From Candidatus Onthoplasma faecigallinarum (lineage in GTDB: Bacteria > Bacillota > Clostridia > Christensenellales > UBA1242): a stretch of DNA of 33,458 nucleotides. The stretch spans positions 1 to 33,458 of the forward strand of contig DVMB01000079.1 of NCBI GenBank assembly GCA_018715225.1. Direction: 5' to 3'. Made by a program: the position numbers and the translations under genes. Below the pieces are notes generated by a model, which saw only the letters and a program-made list of their open reading frames with translations, did not search any database and was not told the DNA's origin. Each line of letters starts with the position of its first letter. The first letter of the stretch is position 1. Of the stretch, positions 24,603 through 31,755 are shown one piece after another.

Positions 24603-24632
24603 ATTTCTTGCGAAGAAATCAAGAGATTTCTT
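24603..24632 (+). promoter_or_regulatory. Two mutually exclusive hairpins before rpmI
   Basis: ATTTCTT (24603-24609) can pair with AAGAAAT (24613-24619, loop GCG). The same middle strand, AAGAAATC (24613-24620), can instead pair with GATTTCTT (24625-24632, loop AAGA). No T-run follows, so this would act on translation or RNA stability of rpmI-rplT. Confidence 0.5.
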
Positions 24633-24661
24633 ACAAAATATATTATATAAGGAGTACAGTT

Positions 24662-24850
24662 ATGCCAAAAATGAAAACAAGGAAAGCCGTTGCTAAACGT
24701 TTCAGCGAAACTGGTACAGGCAAAATCAAACGCATGCACGACGGCAAAGGTCATATTTTGACCAAAAAATCAAGAAAGAGAAAAAGAAATTTGAGAAAAA
24801 CCGGTTATGTTTCTAAACAATATGAAAAGAACATAAAGGGTATGATGTAG
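24662..24850 (+). CDS. rpmI: 50S ribosomal protein L35
   Basis: Small, very basic protein of 62 residues in the large ribosomal subunit. MPKMKTRKAVAKRF and KTGYVSKQYEKNIKGMM are typical of L35. The ATG at 24662 has AAGGAG at 24649-24654 seven bases before it and gives the normal length; the frame extends 18 codons further up, but that part is the inter-gene hairpin region. It lies between infC and rplT as in most bacteria. Confidence 0.97.
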   Translation: MPKMKTRKAVAKRFSETGTGKIKRMHDGKGHILTKKSRKRKRNLRKTGYVSKQYEKNIKGMM

Positions 24851-24860
24851 GAGGGCGAAC

Positions 24861-25211
24861 ATGAGAATTAAACGTGGAGTTAATGCTAATAAAAAACGTA
24901 AAGCTATCCTAAAACAAGCAAAGGGCTATCGTGGAGCAAAGTCAAAATTGTATAGAGTTGCTCGTGAAGCAGTGATGAAATCTGGTCAATATGCTTATGT
25001 TGGTCGCAAGTTGAAGAAACGTGATATGCGTTCACTTTGGATCACTCGTATCAACGCAGCATGCCATGAAAACGGCGTTTCATATAGCGTATTTATCAAT
25101 GGGCTAAAGAAAGCCAACATTGACCTAAATCGTAAAGTGCTAGCTGACCTTGCTGTTACAGACAAAGTAGCATTCGCAAAACTTGTAGAGACAGCAAAGA
25201 AAGCTATATAA
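24861..25211 (+). CDS. rplT: 50S ribosomal protein L20
   Basis: Large-subunit assembly protein of 116 residues, binding 23S rRNA. MRIKRGVNANKKRK, KGYRGAKSKLYRVAREAV and the helical RDMRSLWITRINAA are characteristic. AGGAGGG (24849-24855) precedes the ATG. L20 is the expected feedback repressor of this operon through the leader at 23932-24055. A terminator follows. Confidence 0.98.
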   Translation: MRIKRGVNANKKRKAILKQAKGYRGAKSKLYRVAREAVMKSGQYAYVGRKLKKRDMRSLWITRINAACHENGVSYSVFINGLKKANIDLNRKVLADLAVTDKVAFAKLVETAKKAI

Positions 25212-25235
25212 TCTAAATAGACTTTATAATCAATC

Positions 25236-25262
25236 AAAAATCACGGTTCAACCGTGATTTTT
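25236..25262. terminator. Bidirectional terminator, copy 1 of a 27-bp repeat
   Basis: A perfect 12-bp stem with TCA loop, A-run before and T-run after, so it can work both ways: for rplT on plus and for the XRE gene on minus. The same 27 bases recur at 26377-26403. Confidence 0.9.
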
Positions 25263-25330
25263 ACTTTTTATAATGATTAAAATAAAAATAATAATGCCAA
25301 TATCTTTAGAATTTTTGATATTACTCGAAT

Positions 25331-25534
25331 TTATTTGTTTTTAAATTCATGCCCAGTTATTAGGTAATCAATGGATACATTAAAATATTTCGACATTGAG
25401 ATTAAAAGTTTTAGACTAGGCTCACGTTTGCCATTTTCATAGTAAGATAACGCTTCACGTGAAATATTCAAATCAATCGCTACTTTTTGTTGATTTAATC
25501 CTTTTAATTTTCGTATTTCTTTCAATCCTTTCAA
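25331..25534 (-). CDS. XRE/Cro-CI-type transcriptional regulator, helix-turn-helix only
   Basis: A 67-residue DNA-binding protein made almost wholly of one HTH_3 domain: LKEIRKLKGLNQQKVAIDL, NISREALSYYENGKREPSL, then a dimer-like KYFNVSIDYLI. It starts with TTG; AAGGA lies about five bases before it on the minus strand (25541-25545). It is divergent from the membrane protein gene, with two operator-like palindromes in the shared region, so it probably represses that gene and perhaps itself. It has no sensor or protease domain, so how repression is lifted is not visible. Confidence 0.88.
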   Translation of the reverse strand: MKGLKEIRKLKGLNQQKVAIDLNISREALSYYENGKREPSLKLLISMSKYFNVSIDYLITGHEFKNK

Positions 25535-25561
25535 TAATATCCTTAAATCATTAAATATCTG

Positions 25562-25590
25562 TTGACATTATTGTAACATTTTGTTAATAT
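25562..25590 (+). promoter_or_regulatory. Promoter of the XRE-linked membrane protein
   Basis: A perfect TTGACA at 25562-25567, a 17-base spacer, and TAATAT at 25585-25590, with transcription expected near 25597. Two palindromes overlap it. Confidence 0.85.
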
Positions 25591-25613
25591 TTAAAATGTA
25601 ACAATGTGTTACA
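25572..25613. promoter_or_regulatory. Two operator candidates, TGTAACA-type
   Basis: The second site, TGTAACA-ATG-TGTTACA (25597-25613), is a perfect 7-3-7 palindrome covering the transcription start. The first, TGTAACA-TTT-TGTTAAT (25572-25588), is the same site with two changes and covers the spacer and part of the -10. Their centres are 25 bases apart. The neighbouring XRE protein is the obvious ligand. Confidence 0.75.
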
Positions 25614-25624
25614 TAGGAGATGTT

Positions 25625-26293
25625 ATGCAAAAGAAAATTTTCGATAAAAGAGAAAAGGTATTTGTAGTTATATTATCAGCACTTATTTCAATTTTATGCT
25701 TCGTTGCGTATATTATCAATTTTGTAGACATAACTGATGCAATTAAACTTATCCAAGACTATATTGATTTAACAAACATAAATTATATTAAGTTTATTTC
25801 AATATTTGTCTTGATTATGTGTATGATTATGTTTTTGGTATCATTCGTATTCCTATTTATTAAGGACGTTGGTTTAAAAAGGTCAATTTTACTAATAATC
25901 ATCTTATTTTCTGGAATATGCTTTATCACCTACTATATTATGTTGTTTTCTGTTCAAGGGATGGATGGTACAGATTTAACAATAGCAAATTTATTTTTAA
26001 CGAGTTTTGTGTATATAAATAATGTAATCATTTTTACCAATGTTCAGTCATATTTTAATTTTAGTTTGTCCAATCAAATCTATGTACATGATGAGAAAAA
26101 AGATGTTAACAATGAGCATTCCAAAAAGATAATTATTAGACCTAAAGATACTGGCTCAACTGGCCAGGTGTTGAGTGAAGAACAAATTCAGGAAAACGCT
26201 CTGGCAGAATCTATTGAAAAATTAAGAAGTCAGTTGCGCATAAAAGATTTGGAAAAACAATATTTAGATTTGAAGCGAAAACTAGATGAATAA
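25625..26293 (+). CDS. Unknown four-helix membrane protein with coiled-coil tail
   Basis: Unrecognised protein of 222 residues. Four membrane segments lie at about residues 12-32, 52-78, 86-105 and 117-140. A cytoplasmic tail follows with IIIRPKDTGSTGQ and, from about 185, a coiled coil (ESIEKLRSQLRIKDLEKQYL). The frame is open from an ATG at 25604, but that codon is in the operator at the transcription start; ATG 25625 has AGGAG at 25615-25619. It is controlled by the divergent XRE gene and has its own terminator. The codon and base use are more AT-rich than in neighbouring housekeeping genes. Confidence 0.78.
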   Translation: MQKKIFDKREKVFVVILSALISILCFVAYIINFVDITDAIKLIQDYIDLTNINYIKFISIFVLIMCMIMFLVSFVFLFIKDVGLKRSILLIIILFSGICFITYYIMLFSVQGMDGTDLTIANLFLTSFVYINNVIIFTNVQSYFNFSLSNQIYVHDEKKDVNNEHSKKIIIRPKDTGSTGQVLSEEQIQENALAESIEKLRSQLRIKDLEKQYLDLKRKLDE

Positions 26294-26375
26294 AAAATTG
26301 TCAATTTTACTTCTAAATAAAATATTTTAAACTATAAATTTTTATCAATAGCTTTATATGTAAACAGATATTATA

Positions 26376-26404
26376 AAAAAATCACGGTTCAACCGTGATT
26401 TTTT
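26376..26404. terminator. Terminator, copy 2 of the 27-bp repeat
   Basis: A 13-bp perfect stem with TCA loop, followed by six T and preceded by A-rich sequence. Its inner 27 bases equal copy 1 (25236-25262). Confidence 0.9.
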
Positions 26405-26460
26405 GATTTTATATTATGATTTTATTATAGGCTAAAATTTTGTCAAGGTACATACTAAGT

Positions 26461-26489
26461 TTGACAAGGGCTTGATTATTTGGTATATA
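26461..26489 (+). promoter_or_regulatory. Promoter of the SpoU methyltransferase gene
   Basis: A perfect TTGACA at 26461-26466, a 17-base spacer, and TATATA at 26484-26489. The expected transcription start, seven bases after the -10, is 26496, the A of the ATG. Confidence 0.75.
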
Positions 26490-26495
26490 TATTAT

Positions 26496-27221
26496 ATGGA
26501 ATTGACGAAACAGGATATCAAAAATCTAAAGGATAAAAGATATAGGCGTGAGCATGGCATTTTTCTAGTAGAGGGAGAGAAATTTTGTCATGATTTGCTA
26601 GATGCAAATGTTGAAATTTTGGCAACTATCACAACAGATAAAGAATTAAAAGGTTTCCCAAATACAATCGTTGTAAACGAGAAAGTCTTATCAAGCATTG
26701 CCACCACCAAGACAAATCAAGATATAGTCTGCGTGGCGAAGATAAAAGAGTTTGATTTGACGGCGAGGGGAAATTCGCTCATCTTGGATAGGTTACAAGA
26801 CCCGGGGAATGTAGGCACCCTCATTCGCTCGGCGAAAGCGTTTGGTTTTGACGATGTATATTTGATAGATTGTGCGGACTCATACAGCGAAAAAGTTGTA
26901 CGCAGTTCGGCAGGCACCGCCTTGAGCATAAGACTACATCAGGTGAGCCTAGAGAATGTAGAGCGTAACAAACCAAAAATTGCAGATGTTTTCATGGTGG
27001 CGGACATGTTTGGTGAGAGTATCACCAAAATTCGTTTGCCAAAAGGACGAATTGCTGTTATAATTGGTAATGAAGGGCAAGGAGTATGTGATGAGCTAAA
27101 ATTTCTTGCCGATCTAACTATAAGTATACCTATGTGCGCTGGCGTTGAGAGCTTGAATGCTGGAGTGGCAGGTAGTATAATTATGCAAAAAATTAGCGAG
27201 GTGAATTGTGTCAGGACATAG
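26496..27221 (+). CDS. TrmH/SpoU-family RNA 2'-O-methyltransferase
   Basis: SPOUT-fold enzyme that methylates a ribose in rRNA or tRNA from S-adenosylmethionine. An N-terminal substrate-binding part (YRREHGIFLVEGEKF) is followed by the three SpoU motifs: LQDPGNVGTLIRSAKAFGF, VIIGNEGQGV, and SIPMCAGVESLNAGVAGSI, which form the knotted cofactor site. Length 241 and closeness to rplT recall Bacillus YsgA. The ATG at 26496 has no ribosome binding site and coincides with the predicted transcription start. An in-frame TTG eight codons up lies in the promoter. It overlaps yebC by 14 bases. The target nucleotide is unknown. Confidence 0.92.
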   Translation: MELTKQDIKNLKDKRYRREHGIFLVEGEKFCHDLLDANVEILATITTDKELKGFPNTIVVNEKVLSSIATTKTNQDIVCVAKIKEFDLTARGNSLILDRLQDPGNVGTLIRSAKAFGFDDVYLIDCADSYSEKVVRSSAGTALSIRLHQVSLENVERNKPKIADVFMVADMFGESITKIRLPKGRIAVIIGNEGQGVCDELKFLADLTISIPMCAGVESLNAGVAGSIIMQKISEVNCVRT

Positions 27222-27942
27222 TAAATGGAATAATATAAAAGGTAGAAAAGAGAAATCGGACGCTGAACGTAGCAAGATATTTACAAAAGTTGGGCGTGAG
27301 ATTATGGTGGCTGTCAAAGAGGGCGGAGCCAACATTGATTCGAATAGCAAACTGAAAATGGCTATAGCGAAAGCAAGGCAATACAACATGCCAAATGATA
27401 GAATCAACAATATAATCAAGAAAAACAGCGAAGTGGATAATTCCAATTTTGTTGAACAGACATACGAAGGATATGGAGTAGGCGGAGTGGCTGTCGTTGT
27501 CAAATGCTTCACTGACAACAAGAATAGGACAAGCAGTGATGTGAGATATGCTTTTGATAAATACGGCGGATCTCTTGGCTCCTCTGGGTGCGTAAGTTAC
27601 ATGTTTGATAACAAAGGCGTGATCGTAGTAGAAAAGAATGAGAAATTTGATGCGGACGCCGCTATGGAACTAGCGATCATGCAGAACGCTATTGATTGTG
27701 AAGATGATGATATATTCACAATCTATACCGAGCCTAGTGCCAACAGCGTGAATGACATGGTGTCGGCTTTTGAGAATGCGGGCTATACAATTTTGTCATC
27801 AGGAGTTGAGATGATACCACAGAATTATGTATCTCTCAGTGCCAGTCAGCGTGAGACGTTTAACAAGATGTTAGACAAATTGAACGAAAATGATGATGTC
27901 ATTGATGTAATATACAATTTAGAGGAAGAAGATGGAAACTAA
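27208..27942 (+). CDS. yebC: YebC/PmpR family protein
   Basis: A conserved 244-residue protein of a family described as a transcription regulator in some bacteria and, more recently, as a factor helping ribosomes through proline stretches. MSGHSKWNNIKGRKEKSDAE, KARQYNMPNDRIN, YEGYGVGGVAV and GSLGSSGCVSYMF are diagnostic. The start is GTG, with GAGG at 27198-27201. It overlaps the methyltransferase gene before it and the coiled-coil gene after it (11 bases). The position before ruvC is widespread. Confidence 0.95.
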   Translation: MSGHSKWNNIKGRKEKSDAERSKIFTKVGREIMVAVKEGGANIDSNSKLKMAIAKARQYNMPNDRINNIIKKNSEVDNSNFVEQTYEGYGVGGVAVVVKCFTDNKNRTSSDVRYAFDKYGGSLGSSGCVSYMFDNKGVIVVEKNEKFDADAAMELAIMQNAIDCEDDDIFTIYTEPSANSVNDMVSAFENAGYTILSSGVEMIPQNYVSLSASQRETFNKMLDKLNENDDVIDVIYNLEEEDGN

Positions 27943-28528
27943 TGAATTAGAATTGACGAACATTATTAAAAAATTGAATGACAATAGGAGCAAGTTGTCT
28001 GCATTGTTTTCACTGTACAACAGTTCACTTTTGACGGCGGAAGATGACAGGGCGACGCTTAGTACATATTATGAACAGATGGTAGATTTCAAAAATGACC
28101 TAAATATGATATCTAATGTCATTTACACATCAAAAAAAGATGAACGTCAGGAAGTTTTTTCAAAGAACAAATCAAAGATAAAAAGTTTAGGTAATGAGAT
28201 CAGCAACCTAAATGTGAACTTCAAAGACTCTTGCAATAAATACAAATTGGCTTTGCAAGAATGTGGCTCACTAAAGACTGAATACAAGCACGAAGTCAGC
28301 GAATTGTGCAAGAAATTCAAGTCAAGCATTGATGAAAACACTTCCCCTATAATTATAAAAGGCTTTAAACAACAGGTGAAGATTATCAAAGCGATTTTGG
28401 AAAGGATAGAGATGTTGATAGCAGACTACAATGTGAAGAAAAACAAAGTAGATGAAGACAACGAGCGATTTACCATGTTGTATGAAAGCGTCAATTCTAT
28501 GCTGTCTAGATTGAAAACTATAGCGTAA
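27932..28528 (+). CDS. Unknown coiled-coil protein between yebC and ruvC
   Basis: I do not recognise this 198-residue, mainly helical, Lys/Glu/Asn-rich protein. Heptad-like patterns at about residues 75-125 and 145-195 suggest coiled coils. There is no signal peptide or membrane segment. It starts inside yebC with GAGGAAG just before the ATG and ends seven bases before ruvC, so it is fully embedded in the recombination operon. That suggests co-expression with RuvABC but says nothing certain about function. Confidence 0.8.
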   Translation: METNELELTNIIKKLNDNRSKLSALFSLYNSSLLTAEDDRATLSTYYEQMVDFKNDLNMISNVIYTSKKDERQEVFSKNKSKIKSLGNEISNLNVNFKDSCNKYKLALQECGSLKTEYKHEVSELCKKFKSSIDENTSPIIIKGFKQQVKIIKAILERIEMLIADYNVKKNKVDEDNERFTMLYESVNSMLSRLKTIA

Positions 28529-28535
28529 GGTGGAT

Positions 28536-29021
28536 ATGAAAGTTTTAGGTATTGACCCAGGATATAATATCATTGGATATGGCGTGATAGAGACAGAGGG
28601 TTGCAAGGTCATTGACTATGGTGTGATTACGACCCCAAAGACCATGTCTATCAGCACAAGACTCTATACTATTTATCAAGCGACTTGCGAATTGATGGAC
28701 ACTTTTAGTCCAGAGCAGGTCGCTTTTGAAGAGTTGTTTTTCAACACTAACAATACGACCGCTATTCCAGTTGCTGAAGCGAGAGGGGTGCTGATTGTTG
28801 CGTGCAAGCAGTATACGGACAAATTGTTTGAATATACACCTCTGCAGATAAAACAAGCCCTGACAGGCAACGGGCGAGCAGAGAAAAAGCAGGTACAGTT
28901 TATGGTCAAAAACATTTTAGGCTTAAAGGCTGTACCTAAGCCAGATGATGCAGCAGACGCACTGGCTGTCGCACTCACGCATATGCAGACAAATAGTATA
29001 ATGAGTGACAATTCGATTTAG
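28536..29021 (+). CDS. ruvC: Holliday junction resolvase RuvC
   Basis: Dimeric endonuclease that cuts Holliday junctions in recombination repair. The four acidic residues of the RNase H-like site are visible: Asp in VLGIDPGYN, Glu in FEELFF, and two Asp in KPDDAADALAVALTH. The 161 residues are usual. ATG 28536 follows AAGGTGG (28527-28533); a GTG two codons earlier is inside that site. ruvA and ruvB follow in the same unit. Confidence 0.97.
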   Translation: MKVLGIDPGYNIIGYGVIETEGCKVIDYGVITTPKTMSISTRLYTIYQATCELMDTFSPEQVAFEELFFNTNNTTAIPVAEARGVLIVACKQYTDKLFEYTPLQIKQALTGNGRAEKKQVQFMVKNILGLKAVPKPDDAADALAVALTHMQTNSIMSDNSI

Positions 29022-29055
29022 TTTCATCAATGGTTTTTAAATAAAAGAGAGAATT

Positions 29056-29646
29056 ATGATTGGTTATATACAAGGAATTTTGAAAGAAAAAGATTACAAT
29101 AATGTTACGGTTGATTGCAATGGTATTGGTTATCAAATTATGGTAACTAATAGTTGCATGGCGAATATGCCTGACCTAGAGCAAGAGGTTAAAATTTACA
29201 CATATTTGCATGTTAGAGAAGACGAGATGAGTCTATATGGCTTTGTCAGTCCAGAAGAAAAACGTCTGTTTTTGCAACTCATTACGGTCAGTGGTGTAGG
29301 CAGCAAGACTGCTCTGCAGATTTTGTCGGCAGAACGTATGGGGGCAATCATTAATAGCATAATAAACGAGGACTCGTCAGTGATCGCTTCATGCAAGGGA
29401 ATTGGCAAAAAGGTGGCGGAAAAGATTATTGTTGAATTGAAAGACAAGATTCGTCCACTTGACTATATTTTACCTAATGAATCAATATTTACTCAATCTA
29501 ACGAATTTATTGAAGATGCGGTGGTTGTATTAACTAGTCTAGGGCTTAGCAAAAATCAGGCTAGCAAAATGGCTAGAGAAGTGGCAAAAGAAAATGACAC
29601 TGCTGAAGATATAGTCGCAAAAGTTTTGCACAATATGGGTGAATAG
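29056..29646 (+). CDS. ruvA: Holliday junction branch migration protein RuvA
   Basis: Binds the four-way junction and directs the RuvB motor. The 196 residues comprise an N-terminal OB fold (MIGYIQGIL, VREDEMSLYGF), two helix-hairpin-helix motifs (LITVSGVGSKTALQIL and CKGIGKKVAEKIIVELKDK) and a C-terminal RuvB-binding domain (AVVVLTSLGLSKNQASKMA). The ribosome binding site is weak (AGAGAG). Its stop is directly followed by the ruvB start. Confidence 0.97.
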   Translation: MIGYIQGILKEKDYNNVTVDCNGIGYQIMVTNSCMANMPDLEQEVKIYTYLHVREDEMSLYGFVSPEEKRLFLQLITVSGVGSKTALQILSAERMGAIINSIINEDSSVIASCKGIGKKVAEKIIVELKDKIRPLDYILPNESIFTQSNEFIEDAVVVLTSLGLSKNQASKMAREVAKENDTAEDIVAKVLHNMGE

Positions 29647-30699
29647 ATGGAAGAGAGAGAAAGATTTATTTCAAGTACAAAGAACATGAGCGATGTAGAG
29701 GTCGAAAATAAATTGCGACCTATGTCTTTCGATGAGTATGTAGGGCAAGAGAAGATAAAATCAAATCTAAAAATCTATATATCAGCAGCGAAGAAAAGGC
29801 ATGAAGCACTTGACCATGTGCTTTTGTATGGTCCACCTGGTTTAGGAAAAACCACCCTGAGCCATATCATAGCCAACGAAATAGGTAGCCAAATCAAAAT
29901 CACCAGTGGTCCAAGTATAGAAAACGCCGCTGACTTGGCTGCAATTTTGACCAATCTAAACGCCAACGATGTGCTGTTCATAGATGAAATTCATAGAATA
30001 TCTAAATCAGTAGAAGAAATTTTGTATCCTGCTATGGAAGATTACGCTCTGGATTTTATTGTTGGGAAAGGCCCTAGTGCTAGAAGTATGCGTCTAAAAA
30101 TTCAACCTTTCACTCTAATTGGTGCGACGACAAAGGCGGGAAACCTTTCTAGTCCGCTTAGAGATAGATTTGGCGTGGTGTGTAGACTCGAGTTGTATTC
30201 AGTGGAAGAGATTGCAACTATCATCAAACGTTCGGCAAAAATCTTGGGAGTGAACATAGATGAAGATGCTACGATCGAGATAGCAAAGCGTAGTCGTGGT
30301 ACGCCAAGGATAGCCAACAGGCTTTTGAAACGAGTGCGAGATTATGTCCAAGTGGAAGATAAGGATACGATTTCGGCTACCGACGCTGTTAAGGCATTGA
30401 CACTCATGGATATTGATGATTTAGGACTCGACTTTACGGACAAACGTGTCTTGTTCTCCATGATAGAAAAATTTGGCGGCGGACCAGTTGGTCTAGAGAC
30501 ATTATCTGCTACGACTAATGAAGAAGTCTCCACTATTGAAGATGTGGTCGAACCATATTTGTTACAATTAGGTTTCATAGTTAGGACAAATAGGGGGCGA
30601 ATGGTTACAAAACTTGCGTATGAGCATTTCAACTTGCCCGTTCCAAAATCCTTACAGACAGAGATAGACGACAATCAAGAAGGGGAAAAAGATGATTGA
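29647..30699 (+). CDS. ruvB: Holliday junction branch migration ATPase RuvB
   Basis: AAA+ motor that pulls DNA through the RuvA-bound junction. RPMSFDEYVGQEKIK begins the conserved part, with Walker A GPPGLGKTT, Walker B LFIDEIH, sensor 1 IGATT, arginine finger region SPLRDRFG, and sensor 2 near RGTPRIANRLLKR. A winged-helix domain follows (GGPVGLETLSA). The 350 residues are normal. It starts at the base after the ruvA stop and overlaps queA by 8 bases, so translation is coupled on both sides. Confidence 0.98.
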   Translation: MEERERFISSTKNMSDVEVENKLRPMSFDEYVGQEKIKSNLKIYISAAKKRHEALDHVLLYGPPGLGKTTLSHIIANEIGSQIKITSGPSIENAADLAAILTNLNANDVLFIDEIHRISKSVEEILYPAMEDYALDFIVGKGPSARSMRLKIQPFTLIGATTKAGNLSSPLRDRFGVVCRLELYSVEEIATIIKRSAKILGVNIDEDATIEIAKRSRGTPRIANRLLKRVRDYVQVEDKDTISATDAVKALTLMDIDDLGLDFTDKRVLFSMIEKFGGGPVGLETLSATTNEEVSTIEDVVEPYLLQLGFIVRTNRGRMVTKLAYEHFNLPVPKSLQTEIDDNQEGEKDD

Positions 30700-31723
30700 T
30701 TACAAAAAATTGTCAACCTATGATTACTATTTACCAGAAAATTTGATTGCTCAAACACCGTTAGAAAAGAGAGATGAAAGTCGCTTGCTTGTCTTTGATA
30801 GAAAGACAAAGGACATTTATCATAGACATTTCAAAGATATTACATCTTTTTTAAAGAAAGGAGATGTATTGGTACTAAACAATACGAGGGTGCTTCCCGC
30901 ACGTTTGGTAGGCAAAAAGGACACTGGAGCCAGCGTAGAAATCCTACTTCTAAAGAGAAGAAATATGACCGATTGGGAAGTGTTGTTGAAGCCCGCCAAA
31001 AGAGTAAAAATCGGCACAATTTTGACCATTAGCGACGAGTTGAAATGCGAATTGCTAGAAGTGTTAGATGACGGAAACAGAATGGTTAGATTTATCTTTG
31101 ATGGTGTATTTGAAGATATTTTAGATAGAGTTGGCAGTATGCCACTTCCTCATTATATTCATGAAAAATTGAAAGACAAAGAAAGATACCAGACCGTATA
31201 CAACAAGGTAGAAGGCAGTGCGGCAGCACCAACTGCAGGATTGCATTTTACAAATGAATTATTACAAAAGATACGAGATATGGGGGTTGAGATATTAGAA
31301 CTTACTCTAGATGTAGGGCTAGGTACTTTTCGCCCATGCAAAGAAGATGACATCACAAAACACGTCATGCATACTGAACATTATAGACTAAGTCAGGAAG
31401 TCGCAGATAAAATCAACAAGGCAAAAATTGAAAACAGACGAGTGATAGCCGTAGGCACGACAAGCGTTAGGACGTTGGAGACAGTGGCACAAAAGGGTAT
31501 GCCGCTAGAAGCGAGTGAAGGAGACACTAGCATATTTATTTACCCGCCATACAAATTCAAGGTTGTAGACGCATTGATCACAAATTTCCATTTGCCAAAG
31601 AGCACGCTTATAATGCTTGTGAGTGCGTTCGCAGGATACGAAAATACTATGAATATATATGAGACTGCAGTCGAAAATCAGTATAGATTTTTTAGCTTTG
31701 GCGATGCGATGTTTATTGAATAG
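30692..31723 (+). CDS. queA: S-adenosylmethionine:tRNA ribosyltransferase-isomerase QueA
   Basis: Forms epoxyqueuosine on tRNA by transferring and rearranging the ribosyl part of S-adenosylmethionine. YDYYLPENLIAQTPLEKRD, VLNNTRVLPARL, AAPTAGLHFT, VGLGTFRP and HYRLSQE are family signatures, and the 343 residues are standard. AGAAGGGG precedes the ATG, which lies inside ruvB. tgt follows after 32 bases; the two act in the same pathway. Confidence 0.97.
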   Translation: MIDYKKLSTYDYYLPENLIAQTPLEKRDESRLLVFDRKTKDIYHRHFKDITSFLKKGDVLVLNNTRVLPARLVGKKDTGASVEILLLKRRNMTDWEVLLKPAKRVKIGTILTISDELKCELLEVLDDGNRMVRFIFDGVFEDILDRVGSMPLPHYIHEKLKDKERYQTVYNKVEGSAAAPTAGLHFTNELLQKIRDMGVEILELTLDVGLGTFRPCKEDDITKHVMHTEHYRLSQEVADKINKAKIENRRVIAVGTTSVRTLETVAQKGMPLEASEGDTSIFIYPPYKFKVVDALITNFHLPKSTLIMLVSAFAGYENTMNIYETAVENQYRFFSFGDAMFIE

Positions 31724-31755
31724 GACAAAATATTATTTAATTTAAGGAAAGCAAA

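Noticed and set aside
25604..25624. Upstream ATG of the XRE-linked membrane protein
   Set aside because: It lies in the operator within eight bases of the predicted transcription start and lacks a ribosome binding site.
25236..26404. Transposon or integron-like element
   Set aside because: There is no transposase, integrase, target duplication or attachment core; the only repeats are the two terminators, so I describe it just as a bounded cassette.
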